37,235 nt of DNA from CAZWRV01 sp964636325 (GTDB lineage: Bacteria; Verrucomicrobiota; Lentisphaeria; Victivallales; GWF2-50-93). Each line of letters starts with the position of its first letter. The first letter of the stretch is position 1. Under the pieces are notes generated by a model. It searched no databases. It had not been told where the DNA came from and was given only the letters and a program-made list of their open reading frames with translations. The DNA lies in the NCBI GenBank assembly GCA_964636325.1, contig CAZWRV010000061.1:1-37235 (forward strand), written 5' to 3'. This document shows positions 24,519 through 32,070 of this stretch, piece after piece. Made by a program: the position numbers and the translations under genes.

Positions 24519-26177
24519 ATGAAGCATCCGATCGCGCAATTAGTTCTCCTATTTACAGTAGTTTGCCATGCAGACAAGGACTCAATTCCCTGCGTTAAGA
24601 TCGACATATCGGAGCATAACGGACGTATCGAGGCGGAGGCGTCGCCGGAGGAAGGGCTATCGCTCGGGAGCATCACGCCGTCGGAGAAGAAGTCCGGAAT
24701 AATATGCGTGGCCAACAGGACCGGCCGCGCCGTGAAGCTCGGTGGATGGCGTTCGCCATGCGAGTGCCTTGAATTCGACGAGCCGGAATGGGAGATTGCA
24801 GCCGGCGGAAGCTCCGAATCGAAGGCGGTGCTCGACGGCTCCGCATACAGGGGGAGCTTCGAGAAGAACATGCACATATCGTTTTCGGCGGACAGAGCCG
24901 AGACGGTCAACCTTTTCCTTCCAGTGAAGTTTGCGGTGACCGACGAAGAGGCCGGCGGCAAGCCCTCGGACCGTGCTCAAGGCGGGAGCGGAGACGTCAG
25001 CGTTTCCGACTGCAACGGCAGCAGCTCGTCCAAGGGCGGCGGAGCCTCCCCTGCTGTCATTGAGCTGGATGCCACAGCCTTCAACCCGGACGACATGGGC
25101 ACGGTCTACATCTTCGCCGGGAGGAACTGTCCGGGGTGCAACAGCATGAAACACGAGCTTGCGCCGAAGCTGCTTGCGAAATACGACGTCCAAGGGGGTC
25201 TTGTCGTGCTGCTTGACCTTGAGAAGCCGGAGAACATGCTTGCGCTGGCGGAACTGGAGGAATCCCTCGGGACCAAGGGGACCAGGACGCCCGTGTTCTT
25301 CTTCAGGGGCGCGATGTTCTACGGGAGGGCGGCGCTGGAAAATGAAATTGCCGCAGAAAAAAGACTCAGCACCAGCGGGAAAATTTCAAAACTCCAAAAC
25401 CGGGGGGATAGAATTCCGCCCTCCACGCCCGAAACGGGCGTCAGAAACGGTGACGCCGTGAGGAGGAAGGCCAAGGGCATGACGCTCGGCGTGATCGCCG
25501 CCGCGGGGCTGATCGACGGGGTCAACCCGTGCGTCTTCGCGGGGCTCGTCTTCTTCGCCAGCCTGATTGCGTCGTCGCGCCGCGGCGGGAGGAGCCTGCT
25601 TGCCGCGGGGGCGGCATACTGCCTGGGAAGCTTCATATGCTACCTGCTCCTCGGGCTGGGGCTGCTGGGCGCTATATCCGCGCTGGCTGCGAGCGGCCTT
25701 CCGAGGACTGTATTCAACACCGCCATGGCCCTTGTCCTCTGTGTCTTGTCCCTGGTCTCCTTCCGCGACGCCTTCAGTTTCAAGGTGGGCGGCGGGGTGC
25801 TCCTGAAGCTTCCGGACTCCTCGCGCGCCAGGATGAGGCTCCTCATGAGGCGGCTGACCGGTGGCGGAATGCTGTGGGCCGGCGCGTTCGCGGCGGGGGC
25901 GCTGGTCACGCTGATAGAAAGCGCATGCACGGGCCAGGTCTACGTGCCGGTCCTGGCGTTCCTGGTGAAGACCGACGGCGCGCTCAGCGCATGGTTCGGC
26001 TACCTTCTGCTCTACAACGCGATGTTCGTCCTGCCGCTGGTGGCTCTCCTCTTCGCCGTCAGCCACGGGATGAACGCCGTGCGCCTGGCGTCATTGTCCC
26101 GTTTTGACGCATTCGCCGGGAAAATCCTCATGGGGGTTTTCTTTGCCGTCCTGGCGACTATGATGATAATACTTTGA
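24519..26177 (+). CDS. DUF1573-thioredoxin-DsbD/CcdA fusion, thiol-disulfide transporter
   Basis: 552 residues in three parts. After a short hydrophobic N-terminus comes a DUF1573-type beta domain (about 25-140), with CEC at 81-83. A Ser/Gly-rich linker leads to a thioredoxin-like domain (about 180-275) with the redox motif C204-P-G-C207. From 320 to the end is a DsbD-beta/CcdA-type membrane domain with several helices, containing NPC (C338) and ESACTGQ (C470), the cysteine pair that carries electrons across the membrane. It probably delivers reductant to periplasmic or lipoprotein partners. The linker at residues 298-307 (RIPPSTPETG) is encoded by a copy of the intergenic repeat at 24321-24348. 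There is no ribosome site at 24519, but the N-terminus fits a signal peptide. Confidence 0.85.
   Translation: MKHPIAQLVLLFTVVCHADKDSIPCVKIDISEHNGRIEAEASPEEGLSLGSITPSEKKSGIICVANRTGRAVKLGGWRSPCECLEFDEPEWEIAAGGSSESKAVLDGSAYRGSFEKNMHISFSADRAETVNLFLPVKFAVTDEEAGGKPSDRAQGGSGDVSVSDCNGSSSSKGGGASPAVIELDATAFNPDDMGTVYIFAGRNCPGCNSMKHELAPKLLAKYDVQGGLVVLLDLEKPENMLALAELEESLGTKGTRTPVFFFRGAMFYGRAALENEIAAEKRLSTSGKISKLQNRGDRIPPSTPETGVRNGDAVRRKAKGMTLGVIAAAGLIDGVNPCVFAGLVFFASLIASSRRGGRSLLAAGAAYCLGSFICYLLLGLGLLGAISALAASGLPRTVFNTAMALVLCVLSLVSFRDAFSFKVGGGVLLKLPDSSRARMRLLMRRLTGGGMLWAGAFAAGALVTLIESACTGQVYVPVLAFLVKTDGALSAWFGYLLLYNAMFVLPLVALLFAVSHGMNAVRLASLSRFDAFAGKILMGVFFAVLATMMIIL
25412..25438. repeat. Intergenic repeat copy inside a coding sequence
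   Basis: The stretch GAATTCCGCCCTCCACGCCC plus CGAAACGG is the reverse complement of 24321-24348 at 26 of 28 aligned positions (one gap, two changes). It lies in frame between the thioredoxin and DsbD domains of the fusion gene and adds about ten residues of linker. Confidence 0.65.
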
Positions 26178-26270
26178 GCCGATTTTAGGTTTCACGGCGC
26201 CTCGCACCTTCATGTCAATAGGCGTAAGATGTTCCTCTGCTCCCGGTTGTGGCGCGGACTGAAATATGAA

Positions 26271-26307
26271 AATAGAAAACCCCCTCCGCCTGACGCGGCG
26301 GAAGGGG
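26271..26307 (-). terminator. Rho-independent terminator of the nrdD operon
   Basis: Read on the minus strand, arms 26307-26297 (CCCCTTCCGCC) and 26290-26280 (GGCGGAGGGGG) pair as an 11-bp stem with one G-T pair and a 6-base loop, followed by TTTTCTATT. It starts 27 bases after the small glycyl-radical gene. The stem itself may also help stop the rightward DsbD-fusion transcript, which ends at 26177. Confidence 0.8.
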
Positions 26308-26334
26308 CCTTTCCAGCGATTCGAGAACAGATAT

Positions 26335-26511
26335 TCAGGCGAGCTTCATCTTGGGCTTCTTCGCGCCGGGCTCGCCCTGGGCATGGATGTTGAATGTCTT
26401 CCGGTCGCCGAACTCCTCCTGCTTTCCCCTGTTCCAGTTCCTTACAGGACGATGATAGCCACACACCCTGCTGTAGATTTCGGTCTTTTCTCCGCACTTT
26501 CCCTTGCTCAT
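26335..26511 (-). CDS. Stand-alone glycyl-radical domain of class III ribonucleotide reductase
   Basis: A 58-residue gene. It starts at 26511 with AAGGAG upstream and reads MSKGKCGEKTEIYSRVCGYH (1-20), then RPVRNWNRGKQEEFGDRKTF (21-40), and a Lys/Pro tail to residue 58. In ordinary NrdD proteins this sequence is the C-terminal loop: R-V-C-G-Y holds the radical glycine (here G18), and WNxGKQEEFxDR follows it. The large NrdD chain upstream lacks this loop, so the two genes together make up one full-length enzyme. It lies 105 bases after the nrdD stop and before a good terminator, so both are on one transcript. An overlapping 95-residue reading frame on the same strand is a shadow. Whether the two chains assemble in trans is inference. 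Confidence 0.85.
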   Translation of the reverse strand: MSKGKCGEKTEIYSRVCGYHRPVRNWNRGKQEEFGDRKTFNIHAQGEPGAKKPKMKLA

Positions 26512-26616
26512 TTTCCCTTTGCTCCTTCTGCTATTTTGTTTAATTGCTTAGTTCCTTCACTCCTGTGAGTCGGGTGGCAAAACACAGGCCTCGGGAACTG
26601 GGTTCGACGTGGACGG

Positions 26617-28626
26617 TCACGCGCTCATCGTCTTGATCTGCTGGCCGAACGACTTCGTACCGCAGTCAAGAGGACACTCGTGGTGCTCCCCGGGTATGTA
26701 TCCGTGCACGGGGCAGACCGAGAATGTCGGCGTGATGGTGAAGTATGGGATCTTGTAGTTTTCCGCTATCTTCCTTACGAGGGAGGCGACCTGGCTTTCG
26801 TTGTCGATGCGCTCCCCTATGAAGCAGTGGAAAACGGTTCCTCCCGTATATTTCTCCTGCAGGGGCTCCTGCAGGTCGAGGGCTTCGAAGATGTCGGTGG
26901 TGTAGCCGACCGGCAGCCAGGACGAGTTGGTGTAGTAAGGATGCGTGTCGCCGGCGGCTATTATCTCGGGATATTTCTTCTTGTCGATCCTGGCCAGCCT
27001 GTAGCTGGTGCCTTCCGCCGGGGTGGCCTCCAGGTTGTATATGTGTCCGGTCTCCGCCTGGAAGTCGGAGATCTTGTCCCTCATGAAGTCGAGCACCTTC
27101 ATCGCGAACTCCTGGCCGTCGCGGTCGCCGATGCTGCAGCCCTGGAAGTTGAGGCACGCCTCGTTGAGCCCCACCAGGCCTATGGTGCTGAAGTGGTTCT
27201 TCAGTGTTCCGAGGTAGGTCTTCGTGTAGGGCAGGAGGTTCCCGTCCAGATGGCGCTGGACGACCTTGCGCTTTATCTCCAGCGACTCCTTGGCCAGGTC
27301 CATGAGGTTCCCGAGCCTGGCGAGGAACTCGCTCTCGGACTTGGCCAGGTAGCCGAGCCTGGGCATGTTGATCGTCACGACACCGATGGAGCCGGTCTGC
27401 TCGCCGGCGCCGAATAGGCCGCCGGTCTTGTTGCGCAGCTCGCGGATGTCCATCTGCAGGCGGCAGCACATGCTGCGGACGTCGCCCGGATTGAGGCTGC
27501 TGGTGATGAAGTTCTGGAAGTAGGGAAGTCCGTACTTGCCGGTGACCGTGAAGAGCAGGCGCGCGTTGTCGTTCTCCCAGACGAAGTCCTTGGTGATGTT
27601 ATACGTCGGTATTGGAAACGTGAATATCCTGCCGTCCCTGTCGCCCGCGTGCATGACCTCCAGGAAGGCCCTGTTGATCATGTCCATCTCCCCCTGGTGG
27701 TCCCCGTAGTAGTTGCCCTCCTGAACCTTGCCGCCGATGATGACGGGGGTCTTCCGCAGATCCTCCGGGACGACCCAGTCGAATGTGAGGTTCGTGAAGG
27801 GCGTCTGGCCCCATCTGCAGGCGATGTTGAGGCCGAAGACGAACTGCTGGATGTTCTGCCTAACTTCCTGGTAGTCAAGGTTGTCCGCCTTGACGAACGG
27901 CGCCAGCAGCGTGTCGAACGAGTTGAACGCCTGCGCCCCGGCCCACTCGGTCTGCAGCGTGCACATGAAGTTGACGATCTGGCCCAGGGCCGTGTCGAAA
28001 TGCTTCGCGGGCGCGGCGCTCGCGCGCCCCTCGCAGCCCCGGAACCCCTCCGTGAGGAGCTGCCTGAGGCTCCAGCCCGCGCAGTAGCCCACGATCCCGC
28101 AGGAAAGGTCGTGCAGGTGGAAGTCGCCGTTCACATGGGCGTCCGCGATCTCCTTCGGGTATATGTTGGAAAGAGTGTAATTCGCTATCACAGAACCACT
28201 TACATGGTTCAGCAGGCTAGCGTAGGAGTAGCCCGCGTTGGAGTTCTCGTTCACCCTCCAGTCGTTCTGGTCGATGTAGGATGAGACAAGCTCCTGCACG
28301 TCCATCATCAGCTTCTTGCTCTCGCGGATCTTCTCGTGCTGGTGCCGGTAGAGGATGAAGGCCTTCGCCGCCTTCGAGAGCCCCCTCTTGATGAAGGCCT
28401 GCTCCACGAAGTCCTGGATCAGCTCTATGTCGGGTATGTCGTCCTTCGCGAGTATCTGGTTCAGGCTGATTATGACGTCCTTGCATATCGTCCTGGCCAG
28501 CTTCTCGTTCACCGTCCCTATGGCCTTCAGGGCCTTCGAGGCCGCTAGCGTTATCCTGTCCGGATCAAAGGGCACTACCCTCCCGTCGCGCTTCCTTACG
28601 CTGACAAACCTTATCTTGAAAGACAT
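26617..28626 (-). CDS. nrdD: Anaerobic ribonucleoside-triphosphate reductase, large chain lacking the glycyl-radical loop
   Basis: 669 residues. Class III reductases make deoxynucleotides without oxygen, using a glycyl radical. An ATP-cone allosteric domain spans about 1-95 (VRKRDGRVVPFDPDRITLAA). The catalytic barrel has LHDLSCGIVGYC (171-182) and RSMCCRLQMDI with GEQTGSIGVVTINMPRLGYL, which carry the active-site cysteines. The zinc region CPVHGYIPGEHHECPLDC is at 638-655. Normally this is followed by the radical loop RVxGY; here the chain ends GTKSFGQQIKTMSA and stops, and the loop is on the separate gene at 26335. The ATG at 28626 has GGGG 8 bases upstream. No nrdG activase is in the window. 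The promoter carries NrdR-like boxes. Confidence 0.93.
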   Translation of the reverse strand: MSFKIRFVSVRKRDGRVVPFDPDRITLAASKALKAIGTVNEKLARTICKDVIISLNQILAKDDIPDIELIQDFVEQAFIKRGLSKAAKAFILYRHQHEKIRESKKLMMDVQELVSSYIDQNDWRVNENSNAGYSYASLLNHVSGSVIANYTLSNIYPKEIADAHVNGDFHLHDLSCGIVGYCAGWSLRQLLTEGFRGCEGRASAAPAKHFDTALGQIVNFMCTLQTEWAGAQAFNSFDTLLAPFVKADNLDYQEVRQNIQQFVFGLNIACRWGQTPFTNLTFDWVVPEDLRKTPVIIGGKVQEGNYYGDHQGEMDMINRAFLEVMHAGDRDGRIFTFPIPTYNITKDFVWENDNARLLFTVTGKYGLPYFQNFITSSLNPGDVRSMCCRLQMDIRELRNKTGGLFGAGEQTGSIGVVTINMPRLGYLAKSESEFLARLGNLMDLAKESLEIKRKVVQRHLDGNLLPYTKTYLGTLKNHFSTIGLVGLNEACLNFQGCSIGDRDGQEFAMKVLDFMRDKISDFQAETGHIYNLEATPAEGTSYRLARIDKKKYPEIIAAGDTHPYYTNSSWLPVGYTTDIFEALDLQEPLQEKYTGGTVFHCFIGERIDNESQVASLVRKIAENYKIPYFTITPTFSVCPVHGYIPGEHHECPLDCGTKSFGQQIKTMSA

Positions 28627-28721
28627 AAAAAGTCCCCGTGTAAGAGTAAAAAGACCAAAACAAGCTTATTTTCAGGGACTTCGGGTGGCGGAAGAAGACC
28701 CTGAACCCGCAATTTGCGCCG

Positions 28722-28750
28722 AATATAATACATCTTGTAGTGTGTGGCAA
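28722..28750 (-). promoter_or_regulatory. Sigma-70 promoter of nrdD
   Basis: On the minus strand TTGCCA (28745-28750) and TATATT (28722-28727) are separated by exactly 17 bases; each differs from consensus at one base. The predicted start is about 90 bases upstream of the nrdD ATG. An NrdR-like box fills the spacer. Confidence 0.7.
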
Positions 28751-28775
28751 GCCCTCAAACAACTATATGTAGTGT
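28728..28775 (-). promoter_or_regulatory. Tandem NrdR-like boxes
   Basis: Box 1 is ATACATCTTGTAGTGT (28728-28743, 11 of 16 against the general NrdR consensus aCaCwAtATaTwGtgt). Box 2 is CAACTATATGTAGTGT (28760-28775, 13 of 16). The gap is 16 bases, giving 32 bases centre to centre or three helical turns, the spacing known for NrdR box pairs. Box 1 sits between -35 and -10 and box 2 lies just upstream, so a bound repressor would block the promoter. NrdR itself is not in the window. The rest of 28627-28927 is AT-rich and gene-free. Confidence 0.65.
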
Positions 28776-28927
28776 TTTTTTTGAAAAAATTTAATGTTTT
28801 TCTAACAAAGTCCATCAAGGTCCTGCCGTTCCCAGGCTCTTTTTTCCTCAAAATGCCTCTTGATATATCGCCCCAGAATGCTATTTTGATTGGTTTTCAA
28901 CCAAACCCCCTGGAAGACAGGACGATT

Positions 28928-30037
28928 ATGGAACGCAACAAACGCATTCTTGTAGTGGACGACCAGCAGGACCTCTGCGACCAGCTCTCCAAGCTCCTCC
29001 TTCGCTCGGGCAAGAAGAACGAGACGCTCTCACTGGTCCAGCAGATGCGCGCCAAGCTTATGGGGTCGGCCGACGACATCGAGGACGAGGATTCGCCATC
29101 GGAAGAGGCTATGTATCAGGTAGATACGGCTAACCAGGGCGAGACGGCCTTCGAGATGGTCAAGAAGGCGAACTTCGAGGGTAAGCCATACGCCGTAGTC
29201 TTCCTGGACATGAGGATGCCCCCCGGCTGGGACGGCCTCAAGACCGCCAAGAGCATACGCGACATAGACAAGGAGATTGAAATAGTCATAATGACCGCCT
29301 ACGCCGACCACGACCAGAAGCAGATAGCGGAGACGGTCGGCACCCCGGAGAAGCTGCTCTACATCAAGAAGCCCTTCCAGGCCGAGGAAATATACCAGCT
29401 CGCCCTCTCACTCACGTCAAAATGGTCGCTCGAATACGCCGAGAAGGAGAGGAAGAAGTGGCTCGAGGTGCTGCTCAAAGGGATCATCAAGATCAAGAGC
29501 TTCTCCATATCCGAGAAGGACAACATCTTCAACTCCACTCTGAAATCCTTCGTCGACTTCAACGAGGCCAAGAAGGGCTTCATCGCCCTCTGGGCCGAGG
29601 ACGCCAAGAAGTGGAACATCGTGGCCGTCCACAAGATGGAGGCCGCCGAGGCCGAAAGCTTCGTCGCGGAGAAGTCGTCCGCCATCTTCGAGTGCCGCAC
29701 GATACAGCACTTCGAGGACAAGTATCTCATGCCGATGAAGAAGGACGGCTTCTTCGCCGTCGCGGTGATGATGGAGGAGAAGGTGCATTCCGATCCGGAA
29801 TGGTACAAGCTCCTCTGCCTCTTCGTCATGAGCGCCGCGGAGGCCCTCTCCAACGCCATGCTCATGAACGAGCAGCTCTCCAAGGAGAAGAGCTCCGCCG
29901 TCGGCGAGGCGGTCGGCAGGTTCAAGGAGGACGTCAGGGCCGGGCTGGACAGGATCCGCAGGGAGGCCGAGTCCCTCAAGTCCGACAAGATCCAGGCCGA
30001 GCTCAAGGAGCTCGAATCCGTCCTCGCAAGGCAGTAG
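28928..30037 (+). CDS. Response regulator with extended receiver domain
   Basis: 369 residues. The receiver domain has the acidic pair D11-D12 (VVDDQQD), the phospho-acceptor D94 in VVFLDMRMPPGWDG, and the switch region IVIMTAYAD with the conserved Lys in YIKKPF. The stretch between helix 1 and strand 2 (about 28-63) is long and acidic, as in the MRMPPGWDG subgroup of receivers usually found with histidine kinases. The remaining 200 residues look like a GAF-type sensor fold followed by a C-terminal coiled coil (KEKSSAVGEAVGRFKEDV, then RAGLDRIRREAESL). No DNA-binding domain is visible. The ATG at 28928 has AGGA upstream and begins right at the receiver; the frame is open to 28355 but that part runs antisense to nrdD. 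No partner kinase is adjacent. Confidence 0.87.
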   Translation: MERNKRILVVDDQQDLCDQLSKLLLRSGKKNETLSLVQQMRAKLMGSADDIEDEDSPSEEAMYQVDTANQGETAFEMVKKANFEGKPYAVVFLDMRMPPGWDGLKTAKSIRDIDKEIEIVIMTAYADHDQKQIAETVGTPEKLLYIKKPFQAEEIYQLALSLTSKWSLEYAEKERKKWLEVLLKGIIKIKSFSISEKDNIFNSTLKSFVDFNEAKKGFIALWAEDAKKWNIVAVHKMEAAEAESFVAEKSSAIFECRTIQHFEDKYLMPMKKDGFFAVAVMMEEKVHSDPEWYKLLCLFVMSAAEALSNAMLMNEQLSKEKSSAVGEAVGRFKEDVRAGLDRIRREAESLKSDKIQAELKELESVLARQ

Positions 30038-30076
30038 GCTCCGTCCCTGAATATCAACCCTTGCACACAGCATCCT

Positions 30077-30102
30077 GGCGCAGACGCAAGCGCCCGCTTT
30101 TT
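30077..30102 (+). terminator. Terminator after the response regulator
   Basis: GGCGC (30077-30081) and GCGCC (30090-30094) form a five-pair stem with an eight-base loop, followed by CGCTTTTT. It lies 40 bases after the stop codon. Confidence 0.55.
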
Positions 30103-30165
30103 AAAGTGATTTGCTGCTCCGTATCTCCCTGCAATGCAAGCATATAAAACCTCAGAATCTTTTCG

Positions 30166-30213
30166 GCAGGATTAAAGGAAGTTTAATCTGAGTTATAATC
30201 ATGCCAATCCTGC
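30166..30213. repeat. Inverted repeat at the end of the GH3 gene
   Basis: GCAGGATT (30166-30173) and AATCCTGC (30206-30213) are complementary across 32 bases that include a further ATTAAA/TTTAAT pairing. It is just past the stop codon of the leftward GH3 gene and could mark the 3' end of its transcript. No T-run is evident. Confidence 0.35.
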
Positions 30214-30220
30214 TATCTTG

Positions 30221-31915
30221 TCAACTTGTTTTGCCTTCGTTTTCAGAAACGTGGCAGGTTCTGTCTGCCATTCTGGAATGACGAGCGTCAAAGGCCAGCG
30301 GCCTTGCCGACAGGACCGACGGCTTGACATCTCCTAAGCGGCATCCCTGCCGGGCCAGCAGTTCGAGGCGCATCCTTGCCGCGGACTCCGCGTCCACCCC
30401 GAGCACGGATATCTCCGGAGCCTTGAGCTGGCCGATGTTCCTGCAGTGGTCGTAATGGATGTTCTTCCTGAGGGACGCGTCCAGGATTGCCGCAGCTTCC
30501 TGGGGAAGCTTGTTGATGCCGGCGATGTGCAGCACGTAGCGGTCGGGGACCGGTTCCCCGAATGGCGCGAGCAGGGCGAATCCCGGTGCGTCGCCGCAGA
30601 AGATGTCCTTCAATGCCTCAAGGACGTGGTGCTCGCAGATCTTTTCGCCGTGGAAGTCGGAGCAGCCGTTGTCCCTCCCGACGAACTCAAGCGCCGGACA
30701 TCCCCGGAAGAAGCCCCTCACCTTGATCAAGTCATGCAGCCTGTATCTGTAAAGCCCTCCGCCGGTCGTCAGCACGACGGAATATTCTTTCTCTTCCTCG
30801 AGCTCCCATGGGAACACAGTATCCTCGGCCCCGCCCGCCGGCAGGAATTCGAAGAAGTGGGAGTTCACCGAGAGGACGGGCATTGCCGAGCCCGTCAGCG
30901 GGAATGAGACGAATCCCTCCGTGGCGATCAGCCCCTTGCCTACTATCGCAGTTTCCGGAAAATAACCCTCCAGGATTTTCGCAGGCAGCGCGGCGGCGGC
31001 GTCCTTCCAGCAGCTTATTATTCCGAGTCCTGGCCATATTTTCCCCAGCGAGGACCTGAATGGGGCGCGCTTCAGAATCTCCTCTATCTCATCCGCCCTG
31101 GCACGGGACGGCGGGCCGAAGGCGCGAAGGACATTGTCCGCGACCGCCCGGTCGGGGATCTCGATGCCGGAAATACGCCCGGCCCTTACGTCGCCTATCA
31201 GCAGGTCCAGGTTGTCCTCTATCTCCTTCAGGAGCAGAAGAAGGAAGCTGGGATTCCATACTGAGATTATCGAAAGGGCTGCGGCCTTGAGCAGGCATGC
31301 GGCGCTGATCCTGCGGACCGTCGCGGCGCATCCGATGCGGGACACGCACGGCGGAACTGCGGCGATGCTGCCGAAGATCCTTCCCATGACGGGGCCGAGG
31401 TATTCGGCGTCGTCGTCGAATCCTATCTTTATCCCGGCGGATGTTAAAGAGTCCTTCCTTCCTGAAGGCGAGACGGACCAGTATGATCTGCCCGCGAGGA
31501 GCCGCGGCGAGCTCTTGAACATGTCGTAGATCCAGGGCGAGATTCCGGCCTGGAATTCACGGCGGAGCGCTTCGGTATACGGTATCAGCTTCGTTCCGGA
31601 GGTCGTGCCGCTGGTGGGAACGAGGCGCAGCGGACGGCCGGGAAAAAGGATGTCGGTCTCGCCTTCGGCGATCCGTTCAATGTATCCCTTCAGGTCCTCA
31701 TATTCGCAGAGCGGGACGTCGCTGCGGAACTCGTCCGGCGATCTGATCCTGGAGAAGCCGTGCTGCCGTCCGAACTCCGTCCGCGCGTTGTCTCTCAGGA
31801 TTGCCGACAGCCTTTTCTCCTGCGCACGACGGACGTCTCCTGCGGAATTCGCAAACTTCATACTGCCCGATAGGCACGATGCGGCCCAGAGGCTGTTGCA
31901 GAGGAGCGTCTTCAT
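30221..31915 (-). CDS. GH3-family acid-amide synthetase
   Basis: 564 residues of the GH3 family (first known from plant auxin-amide synthetases), in which an acid is activated with ATP to an acyl-adenylate and joined to an amine, usually of an amino acid. Motif 1 is PTSGTTSGTKLIPYT (100-114). ATEGFVSFPL (331-340) and YRYRLHDLIKVRGF (389-402) fit motifs 2 and 3, and FVGRDNGCSDFHGEK (411-425) opens the mobile C-terminal domain. I start at 31915 (MKTLLCNSLW) because this fits the family; the frame is open to 31954, with no ribosome site at either. It ends a five-gene leftward unit with two GNAT-like and two radical SAM genes, so it may link an acyl acid to an amine in an unidentified product. 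Substrates are unknown. Confidence 0.88.
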   Translation of the reverse strand: MKTLLCNSLWAASCLSGSMKFANSAGDVRRAQEKRLSAILRDNARTEFGRQHGFSRIRSPDEFRSDVPLCEYEDLKGYIERIAEGETDILFPGRPLRLVPTSGTTSGTKLIPYTEALRREFQAGISPWIYDMFKSSPRLLAGRSYWSVSPSGRKDSLTSAGIKIGFDDDAEYLGPVMGRIFGSIAAVPPCVSRIGCAATVRRISAACLLKAAALSIISVWNPSFLLLLLKEIEDNLDLLIGDVRAGRISGIEIPDRAVADNVLRAFGPPSRARADEIEEILKRAPFRSSLGKIWPGLGIISCWKDAAAALPAKILEGYFPETAIVGKGLIATEGFVSFPLTGSAMPVLSVNSHFFEFLPAGGAEDTVFPWELEEEKEYSVVLTTGGGLYRYRLHDLIKVRGFFRGCPALEFVGRDNGCSDFHGEKICEHHVLEALKDIFCGDAPGFALLAPFGEPVPDRYVLHIAGINKLPQEAAAILDASLRKNIHYDHCRNIGQLKAPEISVLGVDAESAARMRLELLARQGCRLGDVKPSVLSARPLAFDARHSRMADRTCHVSENEGKTS

Positions 31916-31938
31916 TGCAAAAGTTTTTCCAGATCTTA

Positions 31939-32070
31939 AAATTCCAAATCCCAAGCACCAAATTCCAAGTAAATCTCAAACTCCAATATCCAAACTCTGA
32001 ATCTCGTCGTCTGGGATTTGTGTTTTGAAATTTATTTGTGATTTGGAATTTGGAGCTTGGAATTTTGGGT
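31939..32070. repeat. Long AT-rich imperfect inverted repeat
   Basis: The left arm 31939-31994 is made of CCAAATTCCAAGT-like words and the right arm 32014-32070 of TTGGAATTTGGAGCTTGG words, the complement. The core pair TTGGAATTTGG[T/A]GCTTGG is nearly exact. It fills the gap between the GH3 and GNAT genes; the last codons of the GNAT gene run into the right arm. Similar words recur at about 32140-32165 (TTGGGAATGTGGAATATGGG). This may be an attenuator or an inserted element. Confidence 0.6.

Noticed and set aside
26210..26497. A 95-residue reading frame on the minus strand
   Set aside because: It is out of frame with the recognisable glycyl-radical gene at 26335-26511, crosses the terminator and matches no family.
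28355..28927. Long upstream extension of the response regulator reading frame
   Set aside because: It lies antisense to nrdD and over its promoter, and the receiver domain begins exactly at the 28928 ATG with a ribosome site.
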